Program-made: the position numbers and the translations under genes
NCBI RefSeq assembly: GCF_964253915.1
Contig: NZ_CAXUSG020000028.1
Span: forward strand, 1 to 27,875
Reading direction: 5' to 3'
DNA: 27,875 bases
Origin: Metarhizobium sp964253915
GTDB taxonomy: Bacteria > Pseudomonadota > Alphaproteobacteria > Rhizobiales > Rhizobiaceae
Notes under the pieces: model-generated
Told to the model about the DNA's origin: nothing
Databases searched by the model: none
Seen by the model: only the letters and a program-made list of their open reading frames with translations
In this document: positions 15,116-21,611 of the stretch, in pieces
Layout: each line of letters opens with the position of its first letter
How positions within the stretch are numbered: position 1 is the stretch's first letter

Positions 15116-15928
15116 TTACATCGGTTCCCACTGGCCATTGCGGAGAACAACTTTCTCTCCGTTCGGACCGGTGGCAGTGACGAGGTTTTCAGTCGACGAA
15201 GCCGTTGCTGTTTTTTCCGTCGGCAGCTTGTAGCCAAGCTTTTTGTTGTAGCGCTCGTTAACGCTACGGATACGGCCGGCCATTTCCTCGCGCTGCGCAT
15301 CGTCGGGGAAGTCGCCGTACTCGGTTTGGATCGACCTAATCTCATCGGCGCGAGCGTTTGCCAGGGCAGCAATCTCGTTCGGCTTCAGGTCGTCGCCCTC
15401 CTTGTTGAGAAGCCTATCGATCTCTGCCTGCGTCTTCCGCATCCCGAGAGTGTCGCGTTCAAGATCAACGTCGGCCCGGCGCCGGTCCCATTCGTGTTTT
15501 TCGGCGGCGCGCTGGTCAGCAAGGTCTTGCCGGCGATACTCGCGATCCAGCTTTTCCTTTTCGAGCGCAGTCTTCTGGGCCAGTAGTCGCTCATCCTGCG
15601 CAGCCTTGTCCATAATGGCGCGGGCGTTGGTGAAACCCTGCCCGAATGCCTGGAAGGGGTTGCCTTGCTCTCGATAGAGCCCGCGGGCCGTCGAAACGAT
15701 CTGATCGGCGGTCGGCGCCAACAAGTCGGGAACGCGAGGCGTGTTTGCCGGCGCGGTGTTCACTTGCACCGAAGACGAAAGGGGATTTCTTGCCACCTGA
15801 CCGCTGGCCGCGATGGGCGTCAGATCCGGAACGACAGGACGCGCTACAGGCACAGGCCCTGTCATCGGCAGATTGAAATCCTGGGCAGGAGGGACGGAAA
15901 AGCGGCCGGTCTTCTCGGTGGTGAACAT
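15116..15928 (-). CDS. Coiled-coil phage virion-associated protein
   Basis: A 270-aa protein. The N-terminal 75 residues are Pro-rich and extended (PVPVARPVVPDLTP, TPRVPDLLAP). Residues about 85-190 form a long charged coiled coil (ALEKEKLDREYRRQDLADQR, RRADVDLERDTLGM), and the end carries a small ATGPNGEKVVLRNGQWEPM beta-hairpin. AAGGAG lies upstream of the start, and the stop is 12 bp from the giant gene's start, so the two are co-transcribed. Coiled-coil proteins before a giant ejected protein are commonly internal virion or chaperone-like proteins. That role is inferred; no family is recognised. Confidence 0.7.
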   Translation of the reverse strand: MFTTEKTGRFSVPPAQDFNLPMTGPVPVARPVVPDLTPIAASGQVARNPLSSSVQVNTAPANTPRVPDLLAPTADQIVSTARGLYREQGNPFQAFGQGFTNARAIMDKAAQDERLLAQKTALEKEKLDREYRRQDLADQRAAEKHEWDRRRADVDLERDTLGMRKTQAEIDRLLNKEGDDLKPNEIAALANARADEIRSIQTEYGDFPDDAQREEMAGRIRSVNERYNKKLGYKLPTEKTATASSTENLVTATGPNGEKVVLRNGQWEPM

Positions 15929-15939
15929 CCTGGCTCTCC

Positions 15940-16170
15940 TTATCGGCTGGCGCCTAGGTCGCCTGGATGAAACAGGCCCGAGAAGGTACGGCCGGATGAG
16001 GCAAGCTTTTCTGCAGCGGCCTGCAGGCAGAATTCGTTCGGCGTCATGCCGGCTCGGTTCGCGGCATCGAATAGCTGTTCACGGAAGCCCGACATCACCC
16101 GACCGCCGGTCAGCATCACGTCGACGCGGCTTTCACGCGGCAAGGATTGCTTCGCTGCTAGAGAACTCAT
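15940..16170 (-). CDS. Ribbon-helix-helix-like small protein heading the late operon
   Basis: A 76-aa protein preceded by ACGGAGT. Residues 13-55 read as an Arc/MetJ-type ribbon-helix-helix: strand SRVDVMLTGGRV, helix A GFREQLFDAANRAG, turn with MTPNEF, helix B CLQAAAEKLAS. Such proteins are usually dimeric DNA-binding repressors. It is the first gene of the - strand block, 11 bp before the coiled-coil gene, a position suited to autoregulation of the late operon. The short domain makes the assignment tentative. Confidence 0.6.
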   Translation of the reverse strand: MSSLAAKQSLPRESRVDVMLTGGRVMSGFREQLFDAANRAGMTPNEFCLQAAAEKLASSGRTFSGLFHPGDLGASR

Positions 16171-16358
16171 GGTCTAACTCCGTTGGCTTCAAATGAGCCG
16201 GAGTCTGTCACGATCGATACCGCTTGGGGATTGGAAGCGTGTGGAAACGTTTGACACATCGGAGGGAGAAATCTGGGTACTTGGCCCCGATGTTGCCGAT
16301 TGCCATTGCTCTCTTTCTGCGCAAATCTGGGAACTAGAGCTTTCGGGAGAGGCCAGAA

Positions 16359-17405
16359 ATGCGGAGATGGAAATTCTTGACGTCGCTGCTGGCTGTCTGC
16401 GGCGCGGTTCAGGCTTTCGCGGCAGAAGATATCAAGTCAGATGAAGCAACGAAGACGATCGAGATAGTCGGCGAAATTACCGTTCGAACGCCGCTCGCCT
16501 TTCGCCGTGCCCTGACCAATGCACCGTGGGCGGAAAACGTGTCGCTCAACAGCCCCGGCGGCGTCGTTCAATCCGCCTTACTGATAGCCGAAGAGGTAAA
16601 AGAGCGGCGTCTGTCGACAATCGTTCCGACCGGCAGCGGCTGCGCTTCAGCTTGCGCATTCATCTTCCTGGCGGGGGAGAGCCGCGAAGTCCGCGGCGCC
16701 CTTGGCGTCCATCAGATTTTCGGCCTTAACAACGACAGCGCGACACAAACCGAGCTTTCCGACGTCATCGAGGCGCTGAATTCCTACGGCGTCGATCCGG
16801 CCCTTATCCCTATCATGCTGCGGACCGCGCCAGGCGGGATGCACTATTTTACCGCTGAAGAGATAGCAAGATACGGAATAGAGCGTGGCGTTCATCAAAG
16901 CCAGAGGGCGGTTCTCTACGAGGAAAATGCGGACGGCAAAACGCCTGTCGGGATTGAGGGAACGGTCATCTGGTCGGTCCAAAACCGCGAGGGACTCGGT
17001 GGTGCAACACCTCATGCCGTCGCGACTATAAATTTCCCGGGTCGGGAAATTATCGCGGAAATGACTGTTTCCAAAAACCTTGACCGGTCTATGCCTGCGA
17101 CACACATCTTCGAATTTCTTAAGCCAGCCGATAGCCCGGTCTTGTCCGTAAACAGACTAGCTTCGAAAGCAGATGAACAAGATAAGGGAAATATCTTTAT
17201 CGGAGTTCCTGCCACGATTACCCCCACGCTTTTCATGTTCGCTCTGAACGATTTCCCCGAGGCGGTGGCTATTAACTCGGATCTTTTGAAGCGCCGCGAT
17301 TGGATCGATGTCGCCTTGAGCTACCAATCCGGCCGCCGGGCGGTGCTGGCGATCAATAAATCTGGAGAAGGAGCCAAAGCTTTGAAGGCCGTGTTTGGTG
17401 AATAG
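16359..17405 (+). CDS. Secreted ClpP-like serine protease homologue (COG3904-type)
   Basis: A 348-aa protein with an N-terminal signal peptide (RRWKFLTSLLAVCGAVQAFA, cleavage near A21-A22). The first half has the ClpP/crotonase fold: EIVGEIT strand, SLNSPGGVVQSALLIAEEV (oxyanion SPGG), then GSGCASACAFIFLAG with the candidate nucleophile Ser in the SACA position, then GVHQIFG with the candidate His. The C-terminal 150 residues are a separate beta-rich domain that I do not recognise. Family members are periplasmic proteins of unknown substrate, common in Rhizobiales. GGGAGAGG lies upstream of the start. It is divergent from the late phage operon with 188 bp between, so it may be flanking chromosome or late-acquired cargo. 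Confidence 0.75.
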   Translation: MRRWKFLTSLLAVCGAVQAFAAEDIKSDEATKTIEIVGEITVRTPLAFRRALTNAPWAENVSLNSPGGVVQSALLIAEEVKERRLSTIVPTGSGCASACAFIFLAGESREVRGALGVHQIFGLNNDSATQTELSDVIEALNSYGVDPALIPIMLRTAPGGMHYFTAEEIARYGIERGVHQSQRAVLYEENADGKTPVGIEGTVIWSVQNREGLGGATPHAVATINFPGREIIAEMTVSKNLDRSMPATHIFEFLKPADSPVLSVNRLASKADEQDKGNIFIGVPATITPTLFMFALNDFPEAVAINSDLLKRRDWIDVALSYQSGRRAVLAINKSGEGAKALKAVFGE

Positions 17406-17417
17406 GCGGCTCAGCAG

Positions 17418-17460
17418 CGGCGCAATTGGCCGTTAGGTCCGATTGGACTGGCGCCGTTTT
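17418..17460 (+). terminator. Probable terminator of the ClpP-like gene
   Basis: CGGCGC (17418-17423) pairs with GCGCCG (17451-17456), with imperfect inner pairing and four T residues after the stem. It lies 13 bp past the stop codon. The long loop lowers confidence. From here to 17686 no gene or clear structure is seen. Confidence 0.4.
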
Positions 17461-17686
17461 GAAAACAATCAAGTCTGGAAATCAAGTTGGCCCACGCGTT
17501 AGCTGACCCGTGGTGCTCTGGGGTTTGCGACTTCGAAAGCGATTATCAGCCGCCTGCCTCAGCTCCTAGACCTGGGATTGCGTGACCGGCAGGAGCATTC
17601 AGGGATAGGTGGCGTGCCGCTTGTGCCCGTGATCAACTTGCGTCTTCACGAGCCCGGCAACGTGATAGAGCAGTCCGAATAGCCAG

Positions 17687-17929
17687 CTACCCGCGATAGC
17701 GACCTTCGTTCATATCCTTCGGATCGTAGTTCAATGACCACTGTTTCTCCGGTCCTTTCTGGCCCGGCGGTATCTTGTTGACAGTGGCATCATCCGAGCC
17801 GGTTATTACCGTAGGCTTGGCGCTTGCGACGCCATCATGGGTTTTGCCCTTGAGCGGTTTTGCAAACTGCCCTTCCGCATCATCGTGGATTTGCTGCTTG
17901 GCGTTTTCGGTGTCTGAGCGAGGGACCAT
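17687..17929 (-). CDS. Hypothetical small protein, rhizobial type
   Basis: An 80-aa, hydrophilic, probably disordered protein (ADDAT-like Asp/Lys/Pro-rich stretches, ending NYDPKDMNEGRYRG). It starts at ATG 17929 within a TAATG overlap with the upstream gene's stop, so translation is coupled. No domain is recognised. It shares the EcfG-type promoter at 18165-18189 with its partner, which suggests a stress-related role. Confidence 0.7.
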   Translation of the reverse strand: MVPRSDTENAKQQIHDDAEGQFAKPLKGKTHDGVASAKPTVITGSDDATVNKIPPGQKGPEKQWSLNYDPKDMNEGRYRG

Positions 17930-18132
17930 TACCTGTCACCTTTTGTCTTGAGGGCGTCGGAAAGATTTCGTTTCCGCGGATCCTTGAGATTTTCGCCTGC
18001 TGCATCGCGGTCATGATCCGGATCGTCTTTTGCAGGAAGGTAGCCGCGTGGCGCATTCTCCTGCGGACCTTCCCAGCGTGGTGACTGATCCGTCGTGCCG
18101 GGTGCTCCGTCTCTCGGGCTGTTGATACCCAT
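17929..18132 (-). CDS. Hypothetical small hydrophilic protein, stress-type
   Basis: A 67-aa protein starting MGINSPRDGAPGT at ATG 18132, chosen because GGAG lies 8 nt upstream and because a longer frame to 18225 would run through the promoter. It is rich in Asp, Pro, Arg and Lys (AKDDPDHDRDAAGENLKDP) and probably disordered. First gene of a two-gene unit coupled by TAATG to the 80-aa gene. Function unknown. Confidence 0.7.
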   Translation of the reverse strand: MGINSPRDGAPGTTDQSPRWEGPQENAPRGYLPAKDDPDHDRDAAGENLKDPRKRNLSDALKTKGDR

Positions 18133-18164
18133 CGGTTTTCTCCTTCTTGGGTTGATACGCACCC

Positions 18165-18189
18165 AACAAGGATAAAGGCCTATGGTTCC
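18165..18189 (-). promoter_or_regulatory. EcfG/RpoE2-type promoter for the 18132-17687 operon
   Basis: On the - strand GGAAC (18189-18185), 16-nt spacer, TGTT (18168-18165). The alphaproteobacterial general-stress sigma factor recognises GGAAC-N16/17-CGTT, so there is one mismatch in the -10. The predicted start of transcription is near 18158, about 25 nt before the start codon. Confidence 0.55.
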
Positions 18190-18306
18190 AGCCGACCGTC
18201 TCCCCTCCTTCCAAGCCCTGAACAACAGCAGCCATTTCCCGCAGATTAAACTAGTTGAATGACATGGCGGGCTGGAGGGGCAGGATACCTAAAACGGAGG
18301 TATCGC

Positions 18307-18489
18307 GTGACTGAACCAATCAAGCGCCCAAGGGTATCAACGACGATAGAGGGTCGCAGAGAAGCCGCTGAAGTTACCACGGTAGTTGCCCTGGAAAGCA
18401 TAGATATCGAGAAAAAGGCTCGCGAGGAAAAGACCGCTCGCCTCCGTGCCCTGCGTGAACAGGCGCTTGCAGAGCCGAAACAGATTTAG
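18307..18489 (+). CDS. Hypothetical small charged protein
   Basis: A 60-aa protein starting at GTG 18307, chosen because ACGGAGG lies 6 nt upstream; an ATG at 18259 has no such site. The C-terminal half is a Lys/Arg/Glu-rich helix (SIDIEKKAREEKTARLRAL). No family recognised. It lies alone between the divergent stress operon and the next EcfG-promoted gene. Confidence 0.6.
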   Translation: MTEPIKRPRVSTTIEGRREAAEVTTVVALESIDIEKKAREEKTARLRALREQALAEPKQI

Positions 18490-18552
18490 TCTGCTATTCG
18501 TGCATAAGGCTCGTAGGCTGCTGATCTTGCATCGGTGATTGGCTCCGCAAGC

Positions 18553-18577
18553 GGAACTATCCGGCCCTCCTATCGTT
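18553..18577 (+). promoter_or_regulatory. EcfG/RpoE2-type promoter for the gene at 18611
   Basis: GGAAC (18553-18557), 16-nt spacer, CGTT (18574-18577): a perfect match to the EcfG consensus. The expected start of transcription is near 18584, about 27 nt before the ATG, leaving room for the GGGAGAG ribosome binding site. Confidence 0.7.
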
Positions 18578-18610
18578 TTGCGACGAAGTTCAACTCGAAG
18601 GGAGAGAGCG

Positions 18611-19057
18611 ATGACGAACAGTGTCACGAATGAAGGGAGCACTTCCGGCGAAACGCTTGGTACGCGCTTCGGACACTCCGTTGAGAGCCAGGCGCAGCAG
18701 CAGGATTCAATGAAACTCGCAGCGGCGGGAGAAACCGGAGAGACGCTGAATGTCTACCGTTTGGTGCCGGTCGCTGCATCAACCGACCCTCGTTGGGATA
18801 ATTCCCCAGGCTCAGGTGAGCTTCTCGTCGCCGCGCGAACATCGGGCGATGCTCGAATAGTTGCCGCCGGCCGTGAACTCGATTTTATGGATATTGACGC
18901 CGCGCCGGCTGAGGATGTCACCACTGTCAACGCCAGTGCCTTTCGGGACGAAAAACTCTATACGGTCATCGAGATTGAAAGAGGCCGCACCGACTTGCAG
19001 CGTGGTGTGATCGAAGGCGTTGTGCGGGTTGACAATATCACGCCTGCGAGGATTTGA
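18611..19057 (+). CDS. Hypothetical stress-regulated protein
   Basis: A 148-aa protein starting at ATG 18611 with AAGGGAGAG just upstream; the open frame before it contains the promoter. The N-terminal 45 residues are Ser/Thr/Gln-rich and probably disordered. The rest alternates strands and short helices (LNVYRLVPVAAS, GELLVAARTSGDARIVAAG, KLYTVIEIERG). No known domain is recognised. Its perfect EcfG-type promoter places it in the general stress regulon by inference. Confidence 0.75.
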   Translation: MTNSVTNEGSTSGETLGTRFGHSVESQAQQQDSMKLAAAGETGETLNVYRLVPVAASTDPRWDNSPGSGELLVAARTSGDARIVAAGRELDFMDIDAAPAEDVTTVNASAFRDEKLYTVIEIERGRTDLQRGVIEGVVRVDNITPARI

Positions 19058-19193
19058 GATCAAACGCGCGCAATTCGTTTTTGCCCGACCGATATGCCCA
19101 TTCTGGGTTCGGCGACCTGCTCTAGTGCCGGTGACCACCGTGAGCCTGAGCAAGCCGGCCTTTCAGTTAAGCACCGCCGATGACTACCCGGTC

Positions 19194-19221
19194 TTGACGG
19201 ATCGTTGACCCCATCTAGATT
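19194..19221 (+). promoter_or_regulatory. Sigma-70-like promoter before a terminator
   Basis: TTGACG (19194-19199), 16-nt spacer, TAGATT (19216-19221). Only about 50 nt separate the predicted start (near 19228) from the terminator T tract, and no coding frame fits between. Confidence 0.35.
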
Positions 19222-19227
19222 GAATCA

Positions 19228-19278
19228 GGCAGTCTGATCCTCTGCTCGCGCCCGCATAAAGCCGGGCGCATTTTTTTT
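19228..19278 (+). ncRNA. Candidate ~50-nt small RNA
   Basis: Defined by the promoter at 19194-19221 and the strong terminator at 19248-19278. The unpaired 5' part is about 20 nt. Without a recognised family this is a prediction only; the terminator may equally serve the gene ending at 19057. Confidence 0.3.
19248..19278 (+). terminator. Strong Rho-independent terminator
   Basis: GCGCCCG (19248-19254) pairs with CGGGCGC (19263-19269), 8-nt loop, followed by A and eight T residues. It ends transcription from the gene at 18611-19057 and/or the candidate short RNA. Confidence 0.85.
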
Positions 19279-19313
19279 AGGCGGAGGAGTTCTGTCCGGT
19301 TTGGACATCTTGG

Positions 19314-19526
19314 TCACGGCTTCACATCACCGACAGTCTGAGCTCGGCCGGCGATAAACCGGTCTAGAGCAGTGCGCAGTTCCTCCGCAGTCGCCTTGTT
19401 GATCGCCATATCAATCAAACCGTCATCCGTATTCAGCACTAATATGCCGAGCAAGGGGACCGGAGCAAGTTGTGCGACCGAGGACTCCTTAAGCCTATTG
19501 AAGTCGGTGGCGCTTTTTCTTGCCAT
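19314..19526 (-). CDS. Hypothetical small protein
   Basis: A 70-aa protein preceded by AAAGGTG. It has a strand-turn-helix look: LAPVPLLGILVLNTDDGLID, then NKATAEELRTALDRFIAGRA. No membrane segment or known motif. It is convergent with the upstream + strand transcription unit, which ends in the terminator at 19248-19278. Confidence 0.65.
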   Translation of the reverse strand: MARKSATDFNRLKESSVAQLAPVPLLGILVLNTDDGLIDMAINKATAEELRTALDRFIAGRAQTVGDVKP

Positions 19527-19593
19527 TCAGCACCTTTGAGAGAAATGGAGAACGTCTTACGGCGACTTCCAAGGCTAGACCCTTGGCTCGGCA

Positions 19594-19761
19594 TCACCCG
19601 ATGTCATGCTTGATCCGCAGTTGATCGCCAGGGATCAACTCGATATCCTTGTCGAGTTTCATCTGAAACAACGCGTCCACGATATCAGTCACCGTGAAGC
19701 CGGCGGCGGACAACGGGATGCTGATGTCTAGCAGGCTGATCGAAGTTTCGCGATTTGCCTT
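19594..19761 (-). pseudogene. Gene remnant lacking a start codon
   Basis: The - strand frame ending at TGA 19594-19596 reads like a real protein C-terminus (TSISLLDISIPLSAAG, FTVTDIVDALFQMK, IELIPGDQLRIKHDIG) but meets TGA at 19762-19764 with no ATG before a late internal Met. It may be a 5'-truncated or frameshifted small gene. A start at an internal GTG or TTG cannot be excluded. Confidence 0.35.
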
Positions 19762-19935
19762 TCAGAATCGAAGTTGGTTCAAGACAGCGATACGTGTCTC
19801 GTCAACGCGGCATATACTGGATTGATGGCCGTATGCTCTGCGGTACTGGCCGAGGTGTAGGTCCTCGGGGCAATTCCATCACAGCAGGCCGGCTGAACAT
19901 AGCCGTGAAACCCTACGATGGACGTATTCAGCAGG

Positions 19936-20067
19936 TTATTTGTCTGGAAGCGGAAAATACAAGCGCCAAACCAGCAGGACAAAGAAATACAGGCTCGCGG
20001 CAAAGCATGCAGCGACTAGGAGAATTCCAAAACCGTTTAACAATTGGGTCATGGACGACCATAGCAC
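19936..20067 (-). CDS. Very small single-pass membrane protein
   Basis: A 43-aa product from GTG 20067, which has AGGA 6 nt upstream; ATG 20052 would give 38 aa. The core (FGILLVAACFAASLYFFVLL) is one transmembrane helix, followed by VWRLYFPLPDK with positive residues after the helix. An in-frame stop lies upstream of the GTG, so the gene is complete. No homologue is known to me. Small single-helix proteins of this size often act as modulators of larger membrane complexes. Confidence 0.4.
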   Translation of the reverse strand: MLWSSMTQLLNGFGILLVAACFAASLYFFVLLVWRLYFPLPDK

Positions 20068-20333
20068 ATTAAGTCCTGCCGTTAAGGATTATCATATTCT
20101 CGGGTTCAAATGCTTTTTGGGGAGCGCTGCATAGGGAGAAGCACAAGGCTTAACTTACGCAATTCATTCCGTCGAGCGCGCTTCCCGCGCCCTCTGGGCC
20201 AAGCTTCTTAAGGTGCGTCTCACAAGCCGCTTGCATTCCACCCTCATGGGGTCCAAGGTGAATTCTTCAGCAGCCATGTAACGGGCGCTGCTGGGGAGGG
20301 CTCAGCCCTGGCCCCAATTGAAAAGGAGGACCT

Positions 20334-20606
20334 ATGTCTTCCGAAAATTTCAAGACCTATCTTAACAGCGAACATCTCGACTTGATCGAGGGGATTCTTA
20401 ACCGAGCCGGATTTGAAGAAATCTCGCCTGAATATAGCAGCTATGCTGCTTTTCTTGTTGGCAGGTTCGAGCGGGGAACAACGAGCCGGGCCGAGCTTGC
20501 TTATTCTCTCCAGCGGCATCATGGAGCAATCCAGACTGAGCTTAGCCGTCGACTTCCAACGCGATTTCACCGCTATGCGATCCAAGGCCTGCCCGACGCA
20601 GCTTGA
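20334..20606 (+). CDS. Hypothetical conserved small protein
   Basis: A 90-aa, mainly helical protein with an excellent ribosome binding site (AAAGGAGG, 4 nt). Motifs seen are EHLDLIEGILNRAGFEEI, then YSSYAAFLVGRFERGTTS, then RAELAYSLQRHHG. No known family. The layout of helices suggests a compact soluble domain. A stem-loop follows at 20619-20655. Confidence 0.75.
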   Translation: MSSENFKTYLNSEHLDLIEGILNRAGFEEISPEYSSYAAFLVGRFERGTTSRAELAYSLQRHHGAIQTELSRRLPTRFHRYAIQGLPDAA

Positions 20607-20618
20607 GCAAAAAGCAAT

Positions 20619-20655
20619 GTTGATTTAAGGCGGGTTTGCACCCGCCTGCATCAAC
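20619..20655 (+). terminator. Long stem-loop after the 90-aa gene
   Basis: GTTGAT/ATCAAC (6 bp) enclose AGGCGGGT/ACCCGCCT (8 bp, loop TTGC) with a small internal loop. No T tract follows, so it may be an RNA-stabilising hairpin or a weak terminator. Confidence 0.5.
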
Positions 20656-20721
20656 GATACTCGATGCGTTGGCCAGCCACATGCCAGGGTCGGCAAAGAC
20701 AAGTTTCGCAATTGGGGACAT

Positions 20722-20746
20722 GGAACCAATCGGTGTAAATTATGTT
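20722..20746 (+). promoter_or_regulatory. EcfG/RpoE2-type promoter for the gene at 20766
   Basis: GGAAC (20722-20726), 16-nt spacer, TGTT (20743-20746), one mismatch to the EcfG -10. The predicted start of transcription is near 20753, which excludes an upstream start codon at 20742 and supports ATG 20766. Confidence 0.55.
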
Positions 20747-20765
20747 TGTCTCGCAAGAGGTTAAC

Positions 20766-21008
20766 ATGAACAAAACCGAAAAATTGCGCCGCGAGAGCGC
20801 CTTACTATTTACCGCCTATAGCAGCGGCAAAATTACGAGGCACGTGCTCGCGGCGTGGGCTTTTGCGCTTGACGGATACTCGCCCGCAGCAATGGATCTG
20901 GTTACCGAGGCGCAGCAATGGTTTTCGCGCGGTTCTTTCAGGAAGCCTGAGCAAGTTATCTTGCAAGACCTCGAACTGCTCCTGCGCCTCTCAGAGGTTG
21001 ACCGCTGA
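20766..21008 (+). CDS. Hypothetical small helical protein
   Basis: An 80-aa protein starting MNKTEKLRRESALLF at ATG 20766, with AGAGG upstream. It appears entirely helical (ITRHVLAAWAFALDGYSPAA, MDLVTEAQQWFSRG, VILQDLELLLRLSEV). No family recognised. Probably stress-induced, as it has an EcfG-type promoter directly upstream. It is convergent with the next gene. Confidence 0.7.
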   Translation: MNKTEKLRRESALLFTAYSSGKITRHVLAAWAFALDGYSPAAMDLVTEAQQWFSRGSFRKPEQVILQDLELLLRLSEVDR

Positions 21009-21054
21009 AGCATATAGCGGTTGCGGGTGCAACATCCCCTTGTTCAAAACGGCC

Positions 21055-21294
21055 TCAACGACGAGACAGGGGAAAGTCGCAAGAATCGTAAAGCATCCGG
21101 ATCTGTTTATCATCGAACCGCGCCTCATCGACCTCCATCACAGAGCCTCGCAGCTGCGAGTTGGGCATTTCCTCTATCGCAAAGCGCACGGCTTCTGCAG
21201 CAGTCTTGAACCTCTTGTAGCGAACACCTTGGCTTCGCAATGATTTCTTGCCTGGGAAAAGCCCCGCTTCGATAGTGTAGTCGAACTTGATCAT
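21055..21294 (-). CDS. Hypothetical conserved rhizobial protein
   Basis: A 79-aa protein with GGGAGACCAGG upstream of ATG. It has strand-helix-strand architecture: MIKFDYTIEAGLFPGKK, YKRFKTAAEAVRFAIEEM, then RGSVMEVDEARFDDKQIRML. This resembles small DUF-type proteins of Rhizobiaceae in which a 'tAaEAvrfAiE' helix packs on a beta-sheet. Function unknown. Confidence 0.7.
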   Translation of the reverse strand: MIKFDYTIEAGLFPGKKSLRSQGVRYKRFKTAAEAVRFAIEEMPNSQLRGSVMEVDEARFDDKQIRMLYDSCDFPLSRR

Positions 21295-21351
21295 ATCCTG
21301 GTCTCCCTGTGAGGCCCGGGGATGGCTGGCGAATCTATGCTGCGAAATTCG

Positions 21352-21537
21352 TCAACGGAGGGTGAGGCTTTGCGTTCGATTGTTTTCTCGGGCCTGCCGT
21401 TCCGTCAGCCGGAGTTCACGCTGGCGCGATTTCATATGCCGGCGAAGGGTTTCCAGCTTCTCTGCATTAGAGCCTTTGTCGGTTTCCGGCGCGAGAAATA
21501 GTTTTTCTATTGCATCACGCGTGGTCTTTTGTGTCAT
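21352..21537 (-). CDS. Small charged helical protein
   Basis: A 61-aa protein with AAAGGAATTCC upstream of ATG. It is almost entirely charged helix (AIEKLFLAPETDKGSNAEK, LETLRRHMKSRQRELRLTER) and may be coiled coil or nucleic-acid associated. No family recognised. It is followed on the same strand by the 79-aa gene after 57 bp. Confidence 0.55.
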   Translation of the reverse strand: MTQKTTRDAIEKLFLAPETDKGSNAEKLETLRRHMKSRQRELRLTERQARENNRTQSLTLR

Positions 21538-21611
21538 ATTGGAATTCCTTTATTGATGGCATGCAGGGTCATTCTCGTCGGCTTGACGACACGGAACGAA
21601 GGGGCTGGAAG

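Larger units (their letters stand above)
1..16170. mobile_element. Prophage or phage-satellite-like element (left end outside window)
   Basis: Two opposed blocks of phage genes: a + strand replication block (1-5386: PC4-like, Toprim, DUF3987, HTH proteins) and a - strand late block (16170-5400: RHH-like, coiled coil, polyvalent ejection-type protein, SleB-like hydrolase, P22 gp3-like small terminase). No integrase, large terminase, portal, capsid or tail gene is seen. The left border is outside the window. The right border is inferred to lie between about 16170 and 17700, because genes beyond that look chromosomal. No attachment repeat or tRNA could be identified. Confidence 0.8.

Noticed and set aside
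16193..16444. 83-aa + strand frame in the divergent region
   Set aside because: It overlaps the signal peptide of the ClpP-like protein in another frame and lacks a ribosome binding site.
19755..20072. 105-aa + strand frame
   Set aside because: No ribosome binding site, odd composition, and it covers the better-supported small membrane-protein gene on the opposite strand.
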